From NCBI RefSeq assembly GCF_007830265.1, contig NZ_VLKE01000001.1, positions 682,001-746,000 on the forward strand: 64,000 nt of DNA. The letters are read 5' to 3'. Below the pieces are notes generated by a model. It did no database searches, was not told where the DNA came from, and worked only from the letters and a program-made list of their open reading frames with translations. Positions within the stretch are counted from its first letter, which is position 1, and each line of letters starts with the position of its first letter. The DNA is from Micromonospora olivasterospora (GTDB taxonomy: Bacteria; Actinomycetota; Actinomycetes; Mycobacteriales; Micromonosporaceae). The translations under genes were made by a program, and so were the position numbers. Below, piece after piece: positions 16,611 through 24,774 of the stretch.

Positions 16611-18437
16611 ATGGCTCTCGATGTACCGTACCGCTCCATCCCGGACATGTTCCTCCAGCGCGTGGCGGCGACCCCCGACCGCCGTGCCTTCGGCCACCCC
16701 GCCCCCGACGACTCCGGGCCGGTCTGGCTGACCTGGGCGCAGGTCGGGCAGCGCGCCAAGGCGATCGCGGCCGGGTTGCACGGGCTCGGCATCGGCCAGG
16801 AGGACCCGGTGGCCATCCTGTCGAGCACCCGGCTCGACTGGGTGCTCGCCGACTTCGGCATCATGCTGGCCGGCGGCGCCACCACGACGGTGTACCCGAC
16901 CACCGAGTCCGCGGACGCCACGTACATCGTCGCGGACTCCGGGTCCCGGGTGCTGTTCGCCGAGAACCCCGTCCAGGCCGCTAAGGTCGCCGGGGCGGAG
17001 CTGCCGGCGCTGACCCACGTGGTGCTCTTCGACGGCGCGGCCGACCCCGCCGCGGCCGTGCCCCAGCTCACCCTGGCCGAGTTGGCGGAGCGCGGCGCCC
17101 GGGCGCTCGAGGCCGAGCCGGGGCTCGTCGAGCGGCTGGCCGAGGGGATCGGGCCGGAGCACCTGGCCACCCTGATCTACACCTCGGGCACCACCGGCCG
17201 TCCCAAGGGCGTCGAACTGCTGCACGGCGGCTGGTGCTGGGAGGGGGTGGCGCAGGCGGACGTGGGGCTGCTGCGCGACGACGACCTGCAGTACCTCTGG
17301 CTCCCGCTGTCCCACTCGTTCGGCAAGACCCTGCTCTGCGGGGTGACCCACGTCGGCCTGCCCACGTACGTCGACGGCCGGGTGGACAAGCTGGTCGAAC
17401 TGCTGTCCGTCGTCCGCCCGACGCTGCTGTGCGGGGCGCCCCGGATCTTCGAGAAGGTCTACAACAAGGCGGTCACCACCGCCCGGGACGCCGGCGGCGC
17501 GAAGGCGAAGATCTTCGCCTGGGGGGTGCGGACCGGCAGGCAGAAGGTCGCGCTCGAGCAGGCCGGCAAGCCGGTCCCCGTCGGGCTGCGGCTGCGCTAC
17601 GCGCTGGCCGAGAAGCTGGTGTTCAGCAAGCTCCAGGCCCGCCTCGGCGGGCGGATCCGGGTGCTGGTCTCCGGTTCCGCGCCGCTGAGCCCGGAGATCG
17701 CCACCTTCTTCGCCGCCGCCAACCTGCCGATCTCCGAGGGGTACGGCCTGACCGAGACCAGCGCCGGGAACTTCGTCAACCCGCCGGGCGGGCTGCGCAT
17801 CGGCACCGTCGGCAAGGCGCTGGGCGACCTGGAGTGCCGGATCGACACCGACAAGGAGATCCTGGTGCGCGGCACGCCGGTGATGCGCGGCTACCACAAC
17901 CTGCCCGAGGAGACGGCCGCCGCGTTCACCGCCGACGGCTTCTTCCGCACGGGGGACATCGGCACCCTGGACGACGACGGGTACCTGCGCATCACCGACC
18001 GCAAGAAGGACCTGGTCAAGACGTCCGGCGGCAAGTACATCGCCCCGTCGCACATCGAGGGCATGTTCAAGGCGCTCTGCCCGTACACCTCGCAGGCGGT
18101 CGTCATCGGTCAGGCCCGCAACTTCTGCACGATGCTGGTCACCCTCGACCTTGACGCGATCCGGGCGTGGGCGGCCGGCGGCCCGCTGGAGGGCAGGGGC
18201 TACGCCGAGATCGTCGCGTCGGCCGAGGCCCGGGCCATGGTCGAGGAGCACGTCGCGCAGCTCAACGCGAAGCTCAACCGCTGGGAGACGATCAAGAAGG
18301 TCACGGTCCTGCCCCGCGACCTGTCCATCGAGCACGGCGAGATGACCCCGTCGCTGAAGATCAAGCGGCGTGGTGTGGAGAGCAACTTCGCCGCCGAGAT
18401 CGACAAGATGTACGAGGGATCGCTCGCGGAGATCTGA
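16611..18437 (+). CDS. Long-chain fatty-acid-CoA ligase (AMP-dependent)
   Basis: A 608-residue adenylate-forming enzyme that activates a fatty acid to acyl-AMP and transfers it to CoA (FadD15-like). Visible motifs are the P-loop-like LIYTSGTTGRPKG (~185), LVSGSAPLSPEIATFF, the adenine site EGYGLTETSAGN, the hinge ITDRKKDLVKTSGGKYIAPS and the C-terminal lysine region TPSLKIKRR. Length suits the FadD15/ACSL group. The ATG at 16611 is preceded by GAAGGCGG 8 nt upstream; a GTG at 16569 would add 14 residues. It may act in lipid degradation or activation. It is convergent with the MocR gene. Confidence 0.93.
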   Translation: MALDVPYRSIPDMFLQRVAATPDRRAFGHPAPDDSGPVWLTWAQVGQRAKAIAAGLHGLGIGQEDPVAILSSTRLDWVLADFGIMLAGGATTTVYPTTESADATYIVADSGSRVLFAENPVQAAKVAGAELPALTHVVLFDGAADPAAAVPQLTLAELAERGARALEAEPGLVERLAEGIGPEHLATLIYTSGTTGRPKGVELLHGGWCWEGVAQADVGLLRDDDLQYLWLPLSHSFGKTLLCGVTHVGLPTYVDGRVDKLVELLSVVRPTLLCGAPRIFEKVYNKAVTTARDAGGAKAKIFAWGVRTGRQKVALEQAGKPVPVGLRLRYALAEKLVFSKLQARLGGRIRVLVSGSAPLSPEIATFFAAANLPISEGYGLTETSAGNFVNPPGGLRIGTVGKALGDLECRIDTDKEILVRGTPVMRGYHNLPEETAAAFTADGFFRTGDIGTLDDDGYLRITDRKKDLVKTSGGKYIAPSHIEGMFKALCPYTSQAVVIGQARNFCTMLVTLDLDAIRAWAAGGPLEGRGYAEIVASAEARAMVEEHVAQLNAKLNRWETIKKVTVLPRDLSIEHGEMTPSLKIKRRGVESNFAAEIDKMYEGSLAEI

Positions 18438-18458
18438 GCCGACCGGCCAGGGCGGGAG

Positions 18459-19916
18459 TCAGGCGATGACCGCCGGCTCCCGCCACTGGGGCCGGCCGCC
18501 GCGGTCCAGGTCGTACCGGACGGCGGCGAGCCGGCCGACGGCCTCGACGAGGTCCGCGGCGGGCAGGGTGAACGGCAGTCGCAGGAAGCGCTCCAGCGTC
18601 CCGTCCAGGCCGAACCGGGGACCGGGCGCCAGCCGTACGCCGATCTCCTCGGCCTCCCGGGCGAGGGCGCTGGAGATCGGCCCGTCCAGCTCGACCCAGA
18701 GCGTCACGCCGCCGCGCGGCACGGTGACCCGCCAGTCCGGCAGCAGCTCGGCCAGCGCGCCCGTGAGCGCGTCCCGCTGCGCGGCGAGCTGCGCCCGGCG
18801 GGCGGCGACGATGGCCGGCCCGGCGGCGAGTAACTGGACCGCGACCAGCTGGTCCAGCACCGGGCTGGCCATGTCCACCCCGACCCGGGCCGCGGCCAGC
18901 CGCTGCACCTGCGGGGCGGAGGCGCGCACCCAGCCGATCCGCAGGCCACCCCAGTACGGCTTGCTCATCCCGCCGATGGAGATCACCCGCGAGTGCCGGT
19001 CGAAGGTGGCGACGGGCGGCGGCAGCGGGGTGCCGTCCAGCGGCAGGTCCACGAACGACTCGTCGATGACCAGGTCGGTGCCGGCCGCGTGCGCGGCGGC
19101 GACCACCCGCTCGCGCAGCCCGGCGGGCATCAGGTGCCCGGTGGGGTTCTGGAACTCCGGGATCAGGTACGCCAGCTTCGGCCGGCCCTGGCGCAGGCTG
19201 CCCAGCAGCAGGTCCGCGTCCCAGCCGGGCCCGTCGACGGCCAGGCCGTGGGTGGTGATCCGGGCCCGGCGCGCGGCCAGCGCGGCCAGGGCGTTCGGGT
19301 ACGTCGGGGACTCGACCAGGACGCTGCCGCCGGGGGCGAGGGCGAGCCGCAGCACCAGGTCCAGCGCGTGCTGGGTGCCGCTGGTGACCATGATCTGGTC
19401 GGGCGAGGTGGGCAGGCCGCGCGCCGCGTACCCGGCGGCCACCGCCTCGCGCAGCTCGATGATGCCCGTCGGATGGTAGCCCGCCCCGCCCAGGTAGCGG
19501 GGCAGATCCTCGGCCGCGGCGCGGGCGGCGGCGAGCAGTTCCGGCGGGGCGGCCAGCGCCGCCACCCCGAGGTCGATCATGTCCCGGTCGTCCTGCGGGG
19601 TCCACAGACCGGTGCTGGCCACGCGATGGGTGCCCGGAAGCATCGTCCAGCTCCCCGCGCCGCGCCGGCTGGCCAGGTGGCCGGTCTCCCGCAGCTGCCG
19701 GTACGCCGCGGTCACCGTGGTCCGGCTGATCCGCAGCGCCTCGGCCAGCTCGCGCTCGGCCGGCAGGCGTACGCCCAGGGGCAGGCGGCCGTCGGCGAGC
19801 AGGCCGCGGACGGCGGCGGCGAGCGCGGCGTAGTCGGGGCTGCGCCGACGGCCCGGCAGGGCGTGCCACTGTCCCAGCAGTCGAGCCAATTGGGCACCGC
19901 GCACCTGACTTGTCAT
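18459..19916 (-). CDS. MocR-type regulator (GntR domain fused to aminotransferase domain)
   Basis: A 485-residue MocR/PdxR-family protein. The N-terminal winged helix spans about residues 30-95 (LPAERELAEALRISRTTVTAAYRQL). The fold-type I aminotransferase-like domain shows VTSGTQHALDLVLRL, EFQNPTGHLMP, LVIDESFVDLP and the PLP-lysine segment ISIGGMSKPYWGG. Proteins of this class bind PLP and usually control PLP metabolism, transport or a neighbouring divergent gene. The ATG at 19916 has GGGAGGGG upstream. The divergent neighbour is a YczE-like membrane protein, and the intergenic region carries three direct ATTGGC repeats, so control of that gene and itself is likely. Confidence 0.93.
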   Translation of the reverse strand: MTSQVRGAQLARLLGQWHALPGRRRSPDYAALAAAVRGLLADGRLPLGVRLPAERELAEALRISRTTVTAAYRQLRETGHLASRRGAGSWTMLPGTHRVASTGLWTPQDDRDMIDLGVAALAAPPELLAAARAAAEDLPRYLGGAGYHPTGIIELREAVAAGYAARGLPTSPDQIMVTSGTQHALDLVLRLALAPGGSVLVESPTYPNALAALAARRARITTHGLAVDGPGWDADLLLGSLRQGRPKLAYLIPEFQNPTGHLMPAGLRERVVAAAHAAGTDLVIDESFVDLPLDGTPLPPPVATFDRHSRVISIGGMSKPYWGGLRIGWVRASAPQVQRLAAARVGVDMASPVLDQLVAVQLLAAGPAIVAARRAQLAAQRDALTGALAELLPDWRVTVPRGGVTLWVELDGPISSALAREAEEIGVRLAPGPRFGLDGTLERFLRLPFTLPAADLVEAVGRLAAVRYDLDRGGRPQWREPAVIA

Positions 19917-19929
19917 GGCCACCCCTCCC

Positions 19930-19990
19930 ATATTGGCTCTTCCCGCATCAGAATTGGCCCCTAGAGTGGCATGCATGTCAGATATTGGCA
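19930..19990. promoter_or_regulatory. Divergent mocR/yczE control region with ATTGGC direct repeats
   Basis: ATTGGC occurs at 19932-19937, 19953-19958 and 19984-19989 (spacings 21 and 31 bp), all in the same direction; the inverted form GCCAAT occurs at 19885 inside the mocR start region. Direct repeats separated by about two helical turns are typical of MocR/PdxR operators. TAGAGT (19962-19967) followed by 7 nt and the ATG at 19975 looks like a leaderless -10 for the plus-strand gene and lies within the repeats. Confidence 0.55.
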
Positions 19991-20643
19991 ATCTGCTCCA
20001 GCGTCCGGTCCGGCGCCTGACCCAGCTCTACGCGGGGCTCGTCCTGTACGGCGCGAGCATGGCGCTGATGGTCCGCTCCGAGCTCGGCCTCGACCCGTGG
20101 GACGTGTTCCACCAGGGGCTGTCCCGGCGCACCGGGCTGTCGTTCGGCACCGTCACCATCGCCGTCGGCGCGCTCGTCCTGCTGCTGTGGATCCCGCTGC
20201 GGCAGCGCCCCGGCCTGGGCACGGTCAGCAACGTGCTCGTCATCGGGCTGGTGGTCGACGCCACCCTGGCCCTGCTGCCGGGCGGCGCCCCGCTGCCGGC
20301 GCGGGCGGCGCTGCTCGTCGCCGGGATCGTGACCAACGGCGCCGCCACCGCGCTGTACCTCGGCGCGCGGCTCGGCCCGGGCCCCCGGGACGGCCTCATG
20401 ACGGGGTACGTGGCCCGCCGCCCGGGCCGGTCGATCCGGCTCGTCCGCACCGTCATCGAGGTCACCGTGCTGGCGCTGGGCTGGCTGCTGGGCGGCACGG
20501 TCGGCGTCGGCACGGTCGCGTACGCGCTCGCCATCGGGCCCCTGGTCCAGCTGTTCCTGCCCAGATGCGCGGTGACCCTGCCGGCGCGGCCGGCCACCGA
20601 CCGCGTCGCGCCGGTCGCGGTGCGGCGCGGACAGCCGGGCTGA
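19975..20643 (+). CDS. YczE/YitT-like integral membrane protein
   Basis: A 222-residue membrane protein with about five or six spans (YAGLVLYGASMALMVRSEL, FGTVTIAVGALVLLLWIPL, VLVIGLVVDATLALLPGG, ALLVAGIVTNGAATALYLGA, VIEVTVLALGWLLGGTVG). The motif GLDPWDVFHQGL after the first span and LGPGPRDGLMTG are hallmarks of the YczE family. Its function is unsettled. The divergent MocR regulator suggests a transport role linked to a PLP-related or amino-compound signal, which is inference. The ATG at 19975 follows a TAGAGT box by 7 nt with no Shine-Dalgarno. Another ATG 4 nt upstream is out of frame. Confidence 0.88.
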   Translation: MSDIGNLLQRPVRRLTQLYAGLVLYGASMALMVRSELGLDPWDVFHQGLSRRTGLSFGTVTIAVGALVLLLWIPLRQRPGLGTVSNVLVIGLVVDATLALLPGGAPLPARAALLVAGIVTNGAATALYLGARLGPGPRDGLMTGYVARRPGRSIRLVRTVIEVTVLALGWLLGGTVGVGTVAYALAIGPLVQLFLPRCAVTLPARPATDRVAPVAVRRGQPG

Positions 20644-20711
20644 GCTGGGACGACGACGGGGTAGCCAAAGTGGCAGTTTCCTCCGAGGCCCGGGCACGGC
20701 ATCATTCCTAC

Positions 20712-21173
20712 ATGGGGGAGAACGGATGGCGCTGGACGGACGCCTGGATCTTCGTGGCACTGGTCATCGCGAGCGGCGCGGGGCGGCACCGCCGGTCGGC
20801 GTCGACCCGCCGGCCGGAGGGGGTCCGGCTCGCTGACGTGCTCTCCACCGCCGACCACCTCAACCAGGCCATACCCGAACGGCACGAGGTGGAGAACGCC
20901 GTCCGACGGCTGCTCGGCGCCGGCCTGGTGACCGTCTCGGACGGCTGGTTCCGGATCACCAGCGAGGGCGAACGACTCTGGCGCACCCGGCCGAGTGCCG
21001 GCCTGGCGACCATGGTGGACACCGTGCAGGGCGCGCTGCGTCGCCGGCACACCCCGGGCAGCGCCGACTGGACGCTCGCCGAGGAGGAGCACGCCGCCGC
21101 CGTGCAGGAGTACGTCGTCCGCTCGATCCCGGCTCCCCGCCGCTCGCCCGAGGGGCAGTCCGGGCGCGGCTGA
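20712..21173 (+). CDS. Hypothetical protein, winged-helix-like
   Basis: A 153-residue protein starting MGENGWRWTDAWIFVALVIA. The segment ADVLSTADHLNQAIPERHEVENAVRRLLGAGLVTVSDGWFRITSEGERLW has the look of a winged helix (helix, helix, then a beta-wing ending RITSEG). I do not recognise a named family; it may be a small DNA-binding or structural protein. The ATG at 20712 has GGCACGGCATCATTCC upstream but no clear Shine-Dalgarno. It stands alone between yczE and the 3' end of hisF. Confidence 0.7.
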   Translation: MGENGWRWTDAWIFVALVIASGAGRHRRSASTRRPEGVRLADVLSTADHLNQAIPERHEVENAVRRLLGAGLVTVSDGWFRITSEGERLWRTRPSAGLATMVDTVQGALRRRHTPGSADWTLAEEEHAAAVQEYVVRSIPAPRRSPEGQSGRG

Positions 21174-21245
21174 CCGGGTCTCCCGTCCGCCCGGCCGGCG
21201 CGCCGGGCGCGGATGGTGCCGCGCGGGCGGCGGCCCCTCCCGGCC

Positions 21246-21321
21246 GTCAGCGGACAGGGTGGCCGTCAGCGGACAGGGTGGCCGTCAGCGGACAGGGCGG
21301 CTGTCAGCGGACAGGGTGGCC
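21246..21321 (-). repeat. 19-bp tandem repeat, 4 copies, overlapping the hisF stop
   Basis: GTCAGCGGACAGGGTGGCC is repeated at 21246, 21265, 21284 (2 changes) and 21303. On the minus strand the first copy read is the last codons of hisF (GHPVR and TGA); the other three repeat the same end, each with its own TGA. It looks like amplification of a gene's 3' end by slippage. Confidence 0.9.
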
Positions 21322-22071
21322 CGAGGCCCGGAGGCTCTCCTTGACCTCGCCGACGGTCAGCTCCCCGAAGTGGAAGACGCTCGCGGCCAGCACCGCGTCG
21401 GCCCCCGCCGCGACCGCCGGCGGAAAGTGGCCGATCTCGCCCGCGCCGCCGCTGGCCACCACCGGTACGTCGACGACGCGGCGCACCGCACCGATCAGCT
21501 CCAGGTCGAAGCCGGCCTTGGTGCCGTCGGCGTCCATCGAGTTGAGCAGGAGCTCCCCCGCGCCCAGCTCGGCGCCGCGCCGCGCCCACTCGACCGCGTC
21601 GATCCCGGTGCCCCGGCGGCCGCCGTGGGTGGTCACCTCGAAGCCGCTCGGCGTCCCGCCGGCCGGGGCGCGGCGCACGTCGAGGGAGAGCACCAGCACC
21701 TGCCGGCCGAACCGGTCGGCGATCTCGGCGATCAGCTCCGGCCGGGCGATCGCGGCGGTGTTCACCCCGACCTTGTCGGCGCCGGCCCGCAGCAGGGTGT
21801 CGACGTCGGCGACCTGCCGGACGCCCCCGCCGACGGTCAGCGGGATGAACACCGACTCGGCGGTGCGGCGCACCACGTCGAGCATCGTGCCGCGGTCGCT
21901 GGACGAGGCGGTCACGTCCAGGAAGGTCAGCTCGTCCGCGCCCGCCCGGTCGTACGCCGCGGCCAGCTCCACCGGGTCGCCCGCGTCCCGCAGGTCGAGG
22001 AAGTTGACCCCTTTGACCACCCGCCCCGCGTCCACGTCCAGACACGGGATCACCCGTACCGCCACCGTCAT
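21304..22071 (-). CDS. hisF: Imidazole glycerol phosphate synthase cyclase subunit
   Basis: HisF is the cyclase half of the glutamine-dependent synthase that makes imidazole glycerol phosphate and AICAR; HisH (23918-24541) supplies ammonia. The 255-residue TIM barrel shows [17 protein letters not shown] (catalytic Asp), [44 protein letters not shown] (second catalytic Asp) and [14 protein letters not shown]. Start ATG at 22071. It is the last gene of the his run; the final codons are part of the 19-bp tandem repeat. Confidence 0.97.
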   Translation of the reverse strand: MTVAVRVIPCLDVDAGRVVKGVNFLDLRDAGDPVELAAAYDRAGADELTFLDVTASSSDRGTMLDVVRRTAESVFIPLTVGGGVRQVADVDTLLRAGADKVGVNTAAIARPELIAEIADRFGRQVLVLSLDVRRAPAGGTPSGFEVTTHGGRRGTGIDAVEWARRGAELGAGELLLNSMDADGTKAGFDLELIGAVRRVVDVPVVASGGAGEIGHFPPAVAAGADAVLAASVFHFGELTVGEVKESLRASGHPVR

Positions 22072-22105
22072 GCCGCGAGCCTATCCCCCGACCGTCGCGC
22101 CTCCC

Positions 22106-22501
22106 TCACCCCACGTCCCCGAGGTACGCCTCCAGCTCGACCTCCACCAGGTGCTCCGGGTCGATCAGCCCGGCCACCACCACCATGGTCGCCACCGGGC
22201 GGACCGCCCCGAACACCGCGTTGTGCGCCCGGCCGATCTCGTCGGCGAGGCTCCGGTCGGTCACGTACATCCGGGTCCGGACCACGTCGGTCGGCCCCGC
22301 GCCCACCTCGGCGAGCGCGGCCAGGCCGATCCGCAGCGCCTGCGCGGTCTGCGCGGCGGCGTCGCCGACGTGTACCACCCGGCCGTCGACGGTCGAGGTG
22401 CAGCCGGCGGTGATCGCCAGATCGCCCGCGCGGACCACCCGCGAGTAGCCGTACACGGCCTCCCAGGGGCCGCCGGAGCCGAGCCGGGTGACGGCGGTCA
22501 C
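22106..22501 (-). CDS. RidA family protein
   Basis: A 131-residue RidA/YjgF-like protein with [23 protein letters not shown] at the N-terminus and [30 protein letters not shown] at the C-terminus, the latter similar to the conserved RidA signature. RidA proteins hydrolyse reactive enamines/imines released by PLP enzymes. This subgroup commonly sits with his genes in actinomycetes. The GTG at 22501 overlaps the TGA of priA (GTGA), so translation is coupled. The canonical RidA arginine before the signature is retained in AVRP. Confidence 0.88.
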   Translation of the reverse strand: MTAVTRLGSGGPWEAVYGYSRVVRAGDLAITAGCTSTVDGRVVHVGDAAAQTAQALRIGLAALAEVGAGPTDVVRTRMYVTDRSLADEIGRAHNAVFGAVRPVATMVVVAGLIDPEHLVEVELEAYLGDVG

Positions 22502-23223
22502 GCGGCAGCCAGGACGTCGAGCGCCTGCCGCACGGTGAACGCGCCCGCGTAGAGCGCCTTGCCGGCGATCACGCCCTCGACCCCGACCGGCTCCAGGGCC
22601 GCCAGGGCGCGCAGGTCGTCCAGGGTCGACACGCCCCCGGAGGCGATCACCGGGGCGCCGGTGCGGGCGCAGACCTCGCGCAGCAGGTCCAGGTTCGGCC
22701 CGCGCATGGTGCCGTCCTTGGTGATGTCGGTGACCACGTACCGGGAGGCCCCGGCCTTGTCGAGCCGCTCCAGCACCTCGAACAGGTCACCGCCCTCGCG
22801 GGTCCAGCCCCGGGCCGCCAGGGTACGGCCCCGCACGTCCAGGCCGATGGCGACCCGGTCGCCGTACTCGCCGCAGATCCGGTCGCACCACTGCGGGTCC
22901 TCCAGCGCGGCCGTGCCGATGTTGACCCGGGCCGCGCCGGTGGCCAGGGCGGCCCGCAGCGACTCGTCGTCGCGGATGCCTCCGGAGAGTTCCACCTTGA
23001 CGTCGAGCCGGCGGACCACGTCGGCCAGCAGGGCGGCGTTGGAGCCCCGGCCGAACGCGGCGTCCAGGTCCACCAGGTGGATCCACTCGGCGCCGTCGCG
23101 CTGCCACGCCAGCGCCGCCTCGAGGGGATCGCCGTACGCGGTCTCGCTGCCGGCGGCGCCCTGCACCAGCCGGACGGCCTGGCCGTCGGCGACGTCCACG
23201 GCAGGCAACAGGGTCAGGCTCAC
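22498..23223 (-). CDS. priA: Bifunctional HisA/TrpF isomerase PriA
   Basis: A 241-residue TIM barrel that in actinobacteria isomerises both ProFAR (histidine pathway) and phosphoribosylanthranilate (tryptophan pathway). Signatures: [18 protein letters not shown] (catalytic Asp in AVDV), [48 protein letters not shown] (second catalytic Asp) and PVIASGGVS. No separate trpF is seen in the neighbouring trp cluster, consistent with the dual role. GTG start at 23223, after orf107. Its TGA overlaps the start of ridA. Confidence 0.95.
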   Translation of the reverse strand: MSLTLLPAVDVADGQAVRLVQGAAGSETAYGDPLEAALAWQRDGAEWIHLVDLDAAFGRGSNAALLADVVRRLDVKVELSGGIRDDESLRAALATGAARVNIGTAALEDPQWCDRICGEYGDRVAIGLDVRGRTLAARGWTREGGDLFEVLERLDKAGASRYVVTDITKDGTMRGPNLDLLREVCARTGAPVIASGGVSTLDDLRALAALEPVGVEGVIAGKALYAGAFTVRQALDVLAAA

Positions 23224-23266
23224 GTTTCCACTCCTTCGGTCAACTTCTGTCAGCGACGGCGACGCG

Positions 23267-23590
23267 TCAGGAACGCCGGTCCAGGGCGATCACCACGATC
23301 GCCGGCAGCACCAGCAGCAACAGCACGGCCAGCGCCAGCCGCAGCGCGAGGCTGTCGACGAACGCCCAGATCCCGACCAGCGCGACGACGGTCAGCCCGA
23401 CGATCGCCGCCCGCTCCCCGCGGCTGTGCCGGGCGAGCCGGCCGCTGCGGCGACGCGGCCAGCGGGGCGTGACCCGGCGCACCAGCGCCCGGCGGCGCTC
23501 CCGGCGGACCACCCGGCGGCGCCGTACGGCCCGCTCCCGCGCCAACTCGGCCTCGCGGGCCTCCCGCCGGCGGGCCCGCTCCTTGCTCAC
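23267..23590 (-). CDS. Small arginine-rich membrane protein (orf107)
   Basis: A 107-residue protein. The first 60 residues are extremely basic ([32 protein letters not shown]); the rest carries two hydrophobic segments ([18 protein letters not shown] and [20 protein letters not shown]). It is likely a small inner-membrane protein with a cytosolic basic tail. I know of no function; similar small membrane genes occur in his clusters of relatives. The GTG at 23590 has GAGGGG 7 nt upstream. It is separated from hisH by the five-unit relay array and lies just before priA. Confidence 0.75.
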   Translation of the reverse strand: MSKERARRREAREAELARERAVRRRRVVRRERRRALVRRVTPRWPRRRSGRLARHSRGERAAIVGLTVVALVGIWAFVDSLALRLALAVLLLLVLPAIVVIALDRRS

Positions 23591-23627
23591 CGAGCTGCCC
23601 CTCGTCCGCCGCCAGCCGCCCGGTCAC

Positions 23628-23921
23628 AGGGCCGGCCTTTCGCTCGCGACTGCGGGGCTCCGCTCCGCTGCACTCCTCGCGCTCACAGAGCTGGCCTTTG
23701 CTCGCGACTGCGGGGCTCCGCTCCGCTGCACTCCTCGCGCTCACAGAGCTGGCCTTTCGCTCGCGACTGCGGGGCTCCGCTCCGCTGCACTCCTCGCGCT
23801 CACAGAGCTGGCCTTTCGCTCGCGACTGCGGGGCTCCGCTCCGCTGCACTCCTCGCGCTCACAGAGCTGGCCTTTCGCTCGCGACTGCGGGGCTCCGCTC
23901 CGCTGCACTCCTCGCGCTCAC
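23628..23921 (-). repeat. Relay repeat array, 5 units (59, 59, 59, 58, 59 bp)
   Basis: Five units between hisH and orf107. GTG codons lie at 23921 (overlapping the hisH TGA), 23862, 23803, 23744, 23686, and a last one at 23627. The first three units end in a TGA overlapping the next GTG. The fourth unit has lost one base (AGCAAAGG instead of AGCGAAAGG) and runs on in another frame; the last GTG is 37 nt before the orf107 start, which breaks the strict coupling rule here. Unit tails are of the form GAAAGGCCAGCTCT. Confidence 0.93.
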
Positions 23922-24541
23922 AGGGCGGCCAGCCAGTTGCGCAGCAGCGCCGCACCGGTGTCGGCCGACTTCTCCGGGTGGAACTGCACGGCCGACAGCG
24001 CGCCCCGCTCGACGGCGGCGACGAAGTCCGCCTCGTGGTGGGCCGTGGTCACCGTGACCCCCGCCGCGGCCAGCGCCGCCGGGTCGCTGGCCCCGTACGA
24101 GTGGACGAAGTAGAACCGGCTGTCGGCCGGCAGGCCGGCGAACAGCGCCGACGCGGCGGGGGCGTGCACGGTGTTCCAGCCCATGTGCGGCAGCCGGGCG
24201 GCCGGCAGCCGGGTCACCCCGCCCGGCAGCAGCCCGAGGCCCTTGGTCACCACGCCGTGCTCGTCGCCGTGCTCGAACAGCACCTGCATGCCGACGCAGA
24301 TGCCGAGCACCGGGCGGCCGGCGGCGACCCGCTCGGCGATCACCGGCCCCGCGCCCAGCGCCTCGATCCCCGCCATGCAGGCGGCGAACGCCCCGACGCC
24401 CGGCACGACGAGGCCGTCTGCCTCGGCGGCGGCGGCCAGGTCGTCCGTCACCGTGACGTCCCCGCCGACCCGCTCCAGGGCCCGCTCGGCCGAGCGGAGG
24501 TTGCCCGAGCCGTAGTCGAGGACCACGATCCGCTTGCTCAT
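23918..24541 (-). CDS. hisH: Imidazole glycerol phosphate synthase glutamine amidotransferase subunit
   Basis: HisH hydrolyses glutamine and channels ammonia to HisF. The 207-residue class I amidotransferase has VLDYGSGNLRS at the start, the nucleophile cysteine in GICVGMQVLFEH (~residue 80), and the His-Glu pair in AVQFHPEKS near the C-terminus. The PHMGWN segment characteristic of HisH is present. The ATG at 24541 overlaps the TGA of a 6-codon micro-ORF that itself starts on the stop codon of orf57. Its own TGA overlaps the first GTG of the relay array. Confidence 0.97.
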   Translation of the reverse strand: MSKRIVVLDYGSGNLRSAERALERVGGDVTVTDDLAAAAEADGLVVPGVGAFAACMAGIEALGAGPVIAERVAAGRPVLGICVGMQVLFEHGDEHGVVTKGLGLLPGGVTRLPAARLPHMGWNTVHAPAASALFAGLPADSRFYFVHSYGASDPAALAAAGVTVTTAHHEADFVAAVERGALSAVQFHPEKSADTGAALLRNWLAAL

Positions 24542-24554
24542 GCCGCCGCCTCGC

Positions 24555-24728
24555 TCATGAGCCCTCCCCGGGTAACAGCCAGAGCACCCCGCTGGCGGTG
24601 GCGAGCACCGCGAGCAGCGCCGTGATCACGATGGCACCCCGCGACGCACCATGGCGGTACAGCGACCACGTCCCGCCGACGAGCACGCCCGCCAGGATCA
24701 ACAGCAGGGTGGGCAGCACCGCAGCCAT
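24555..24728 (-). CDS. Small two-span membrane protein (orf57)
   Basis: A 57-residue protein, MAAVLPTLLLILAGVLVGG then TWSLYRHGASRG and a second hydrophobic stretch AIVITALLAVLATASGVLW, ending LLPGEGS. Two transmembrane helices joined by a short basic loop are clear. GGAAGGAAGG lies 5-6 nt before the ATG, and the ATG overlaps a TGA (TGATG) of a 16-codon frame that starts on the hisB stop. Its own stop (TCATGA) overlaps the ATG of a 6-codon frame leading to hisH. Shine-Dalgarno, tight packing and clean hydrophobic pattern support a real gene. Function unknown. Confidence 0.75.
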   Translation of the reverse strand: MAAVLPTLLLILAGVLVGGTWSLYRHGASRGAIVITALLAVLATASGVLWLLPGEGS

Positions 24729-24774
24729 CAGCGCCTTCCTTCCGTCGCCGCGGCGGTCCGCCGCGCCGTCCCGG

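Noticed and set aside
16569-16611. GTG at 16569 as the acyl-CoA ligase start.
   Set aside because: No Shine-Dalgarno, and the added residues (TPVTPPPPKAATA) are low complexity; the ATG at 16611 has GAAGGCGG at proper distance.
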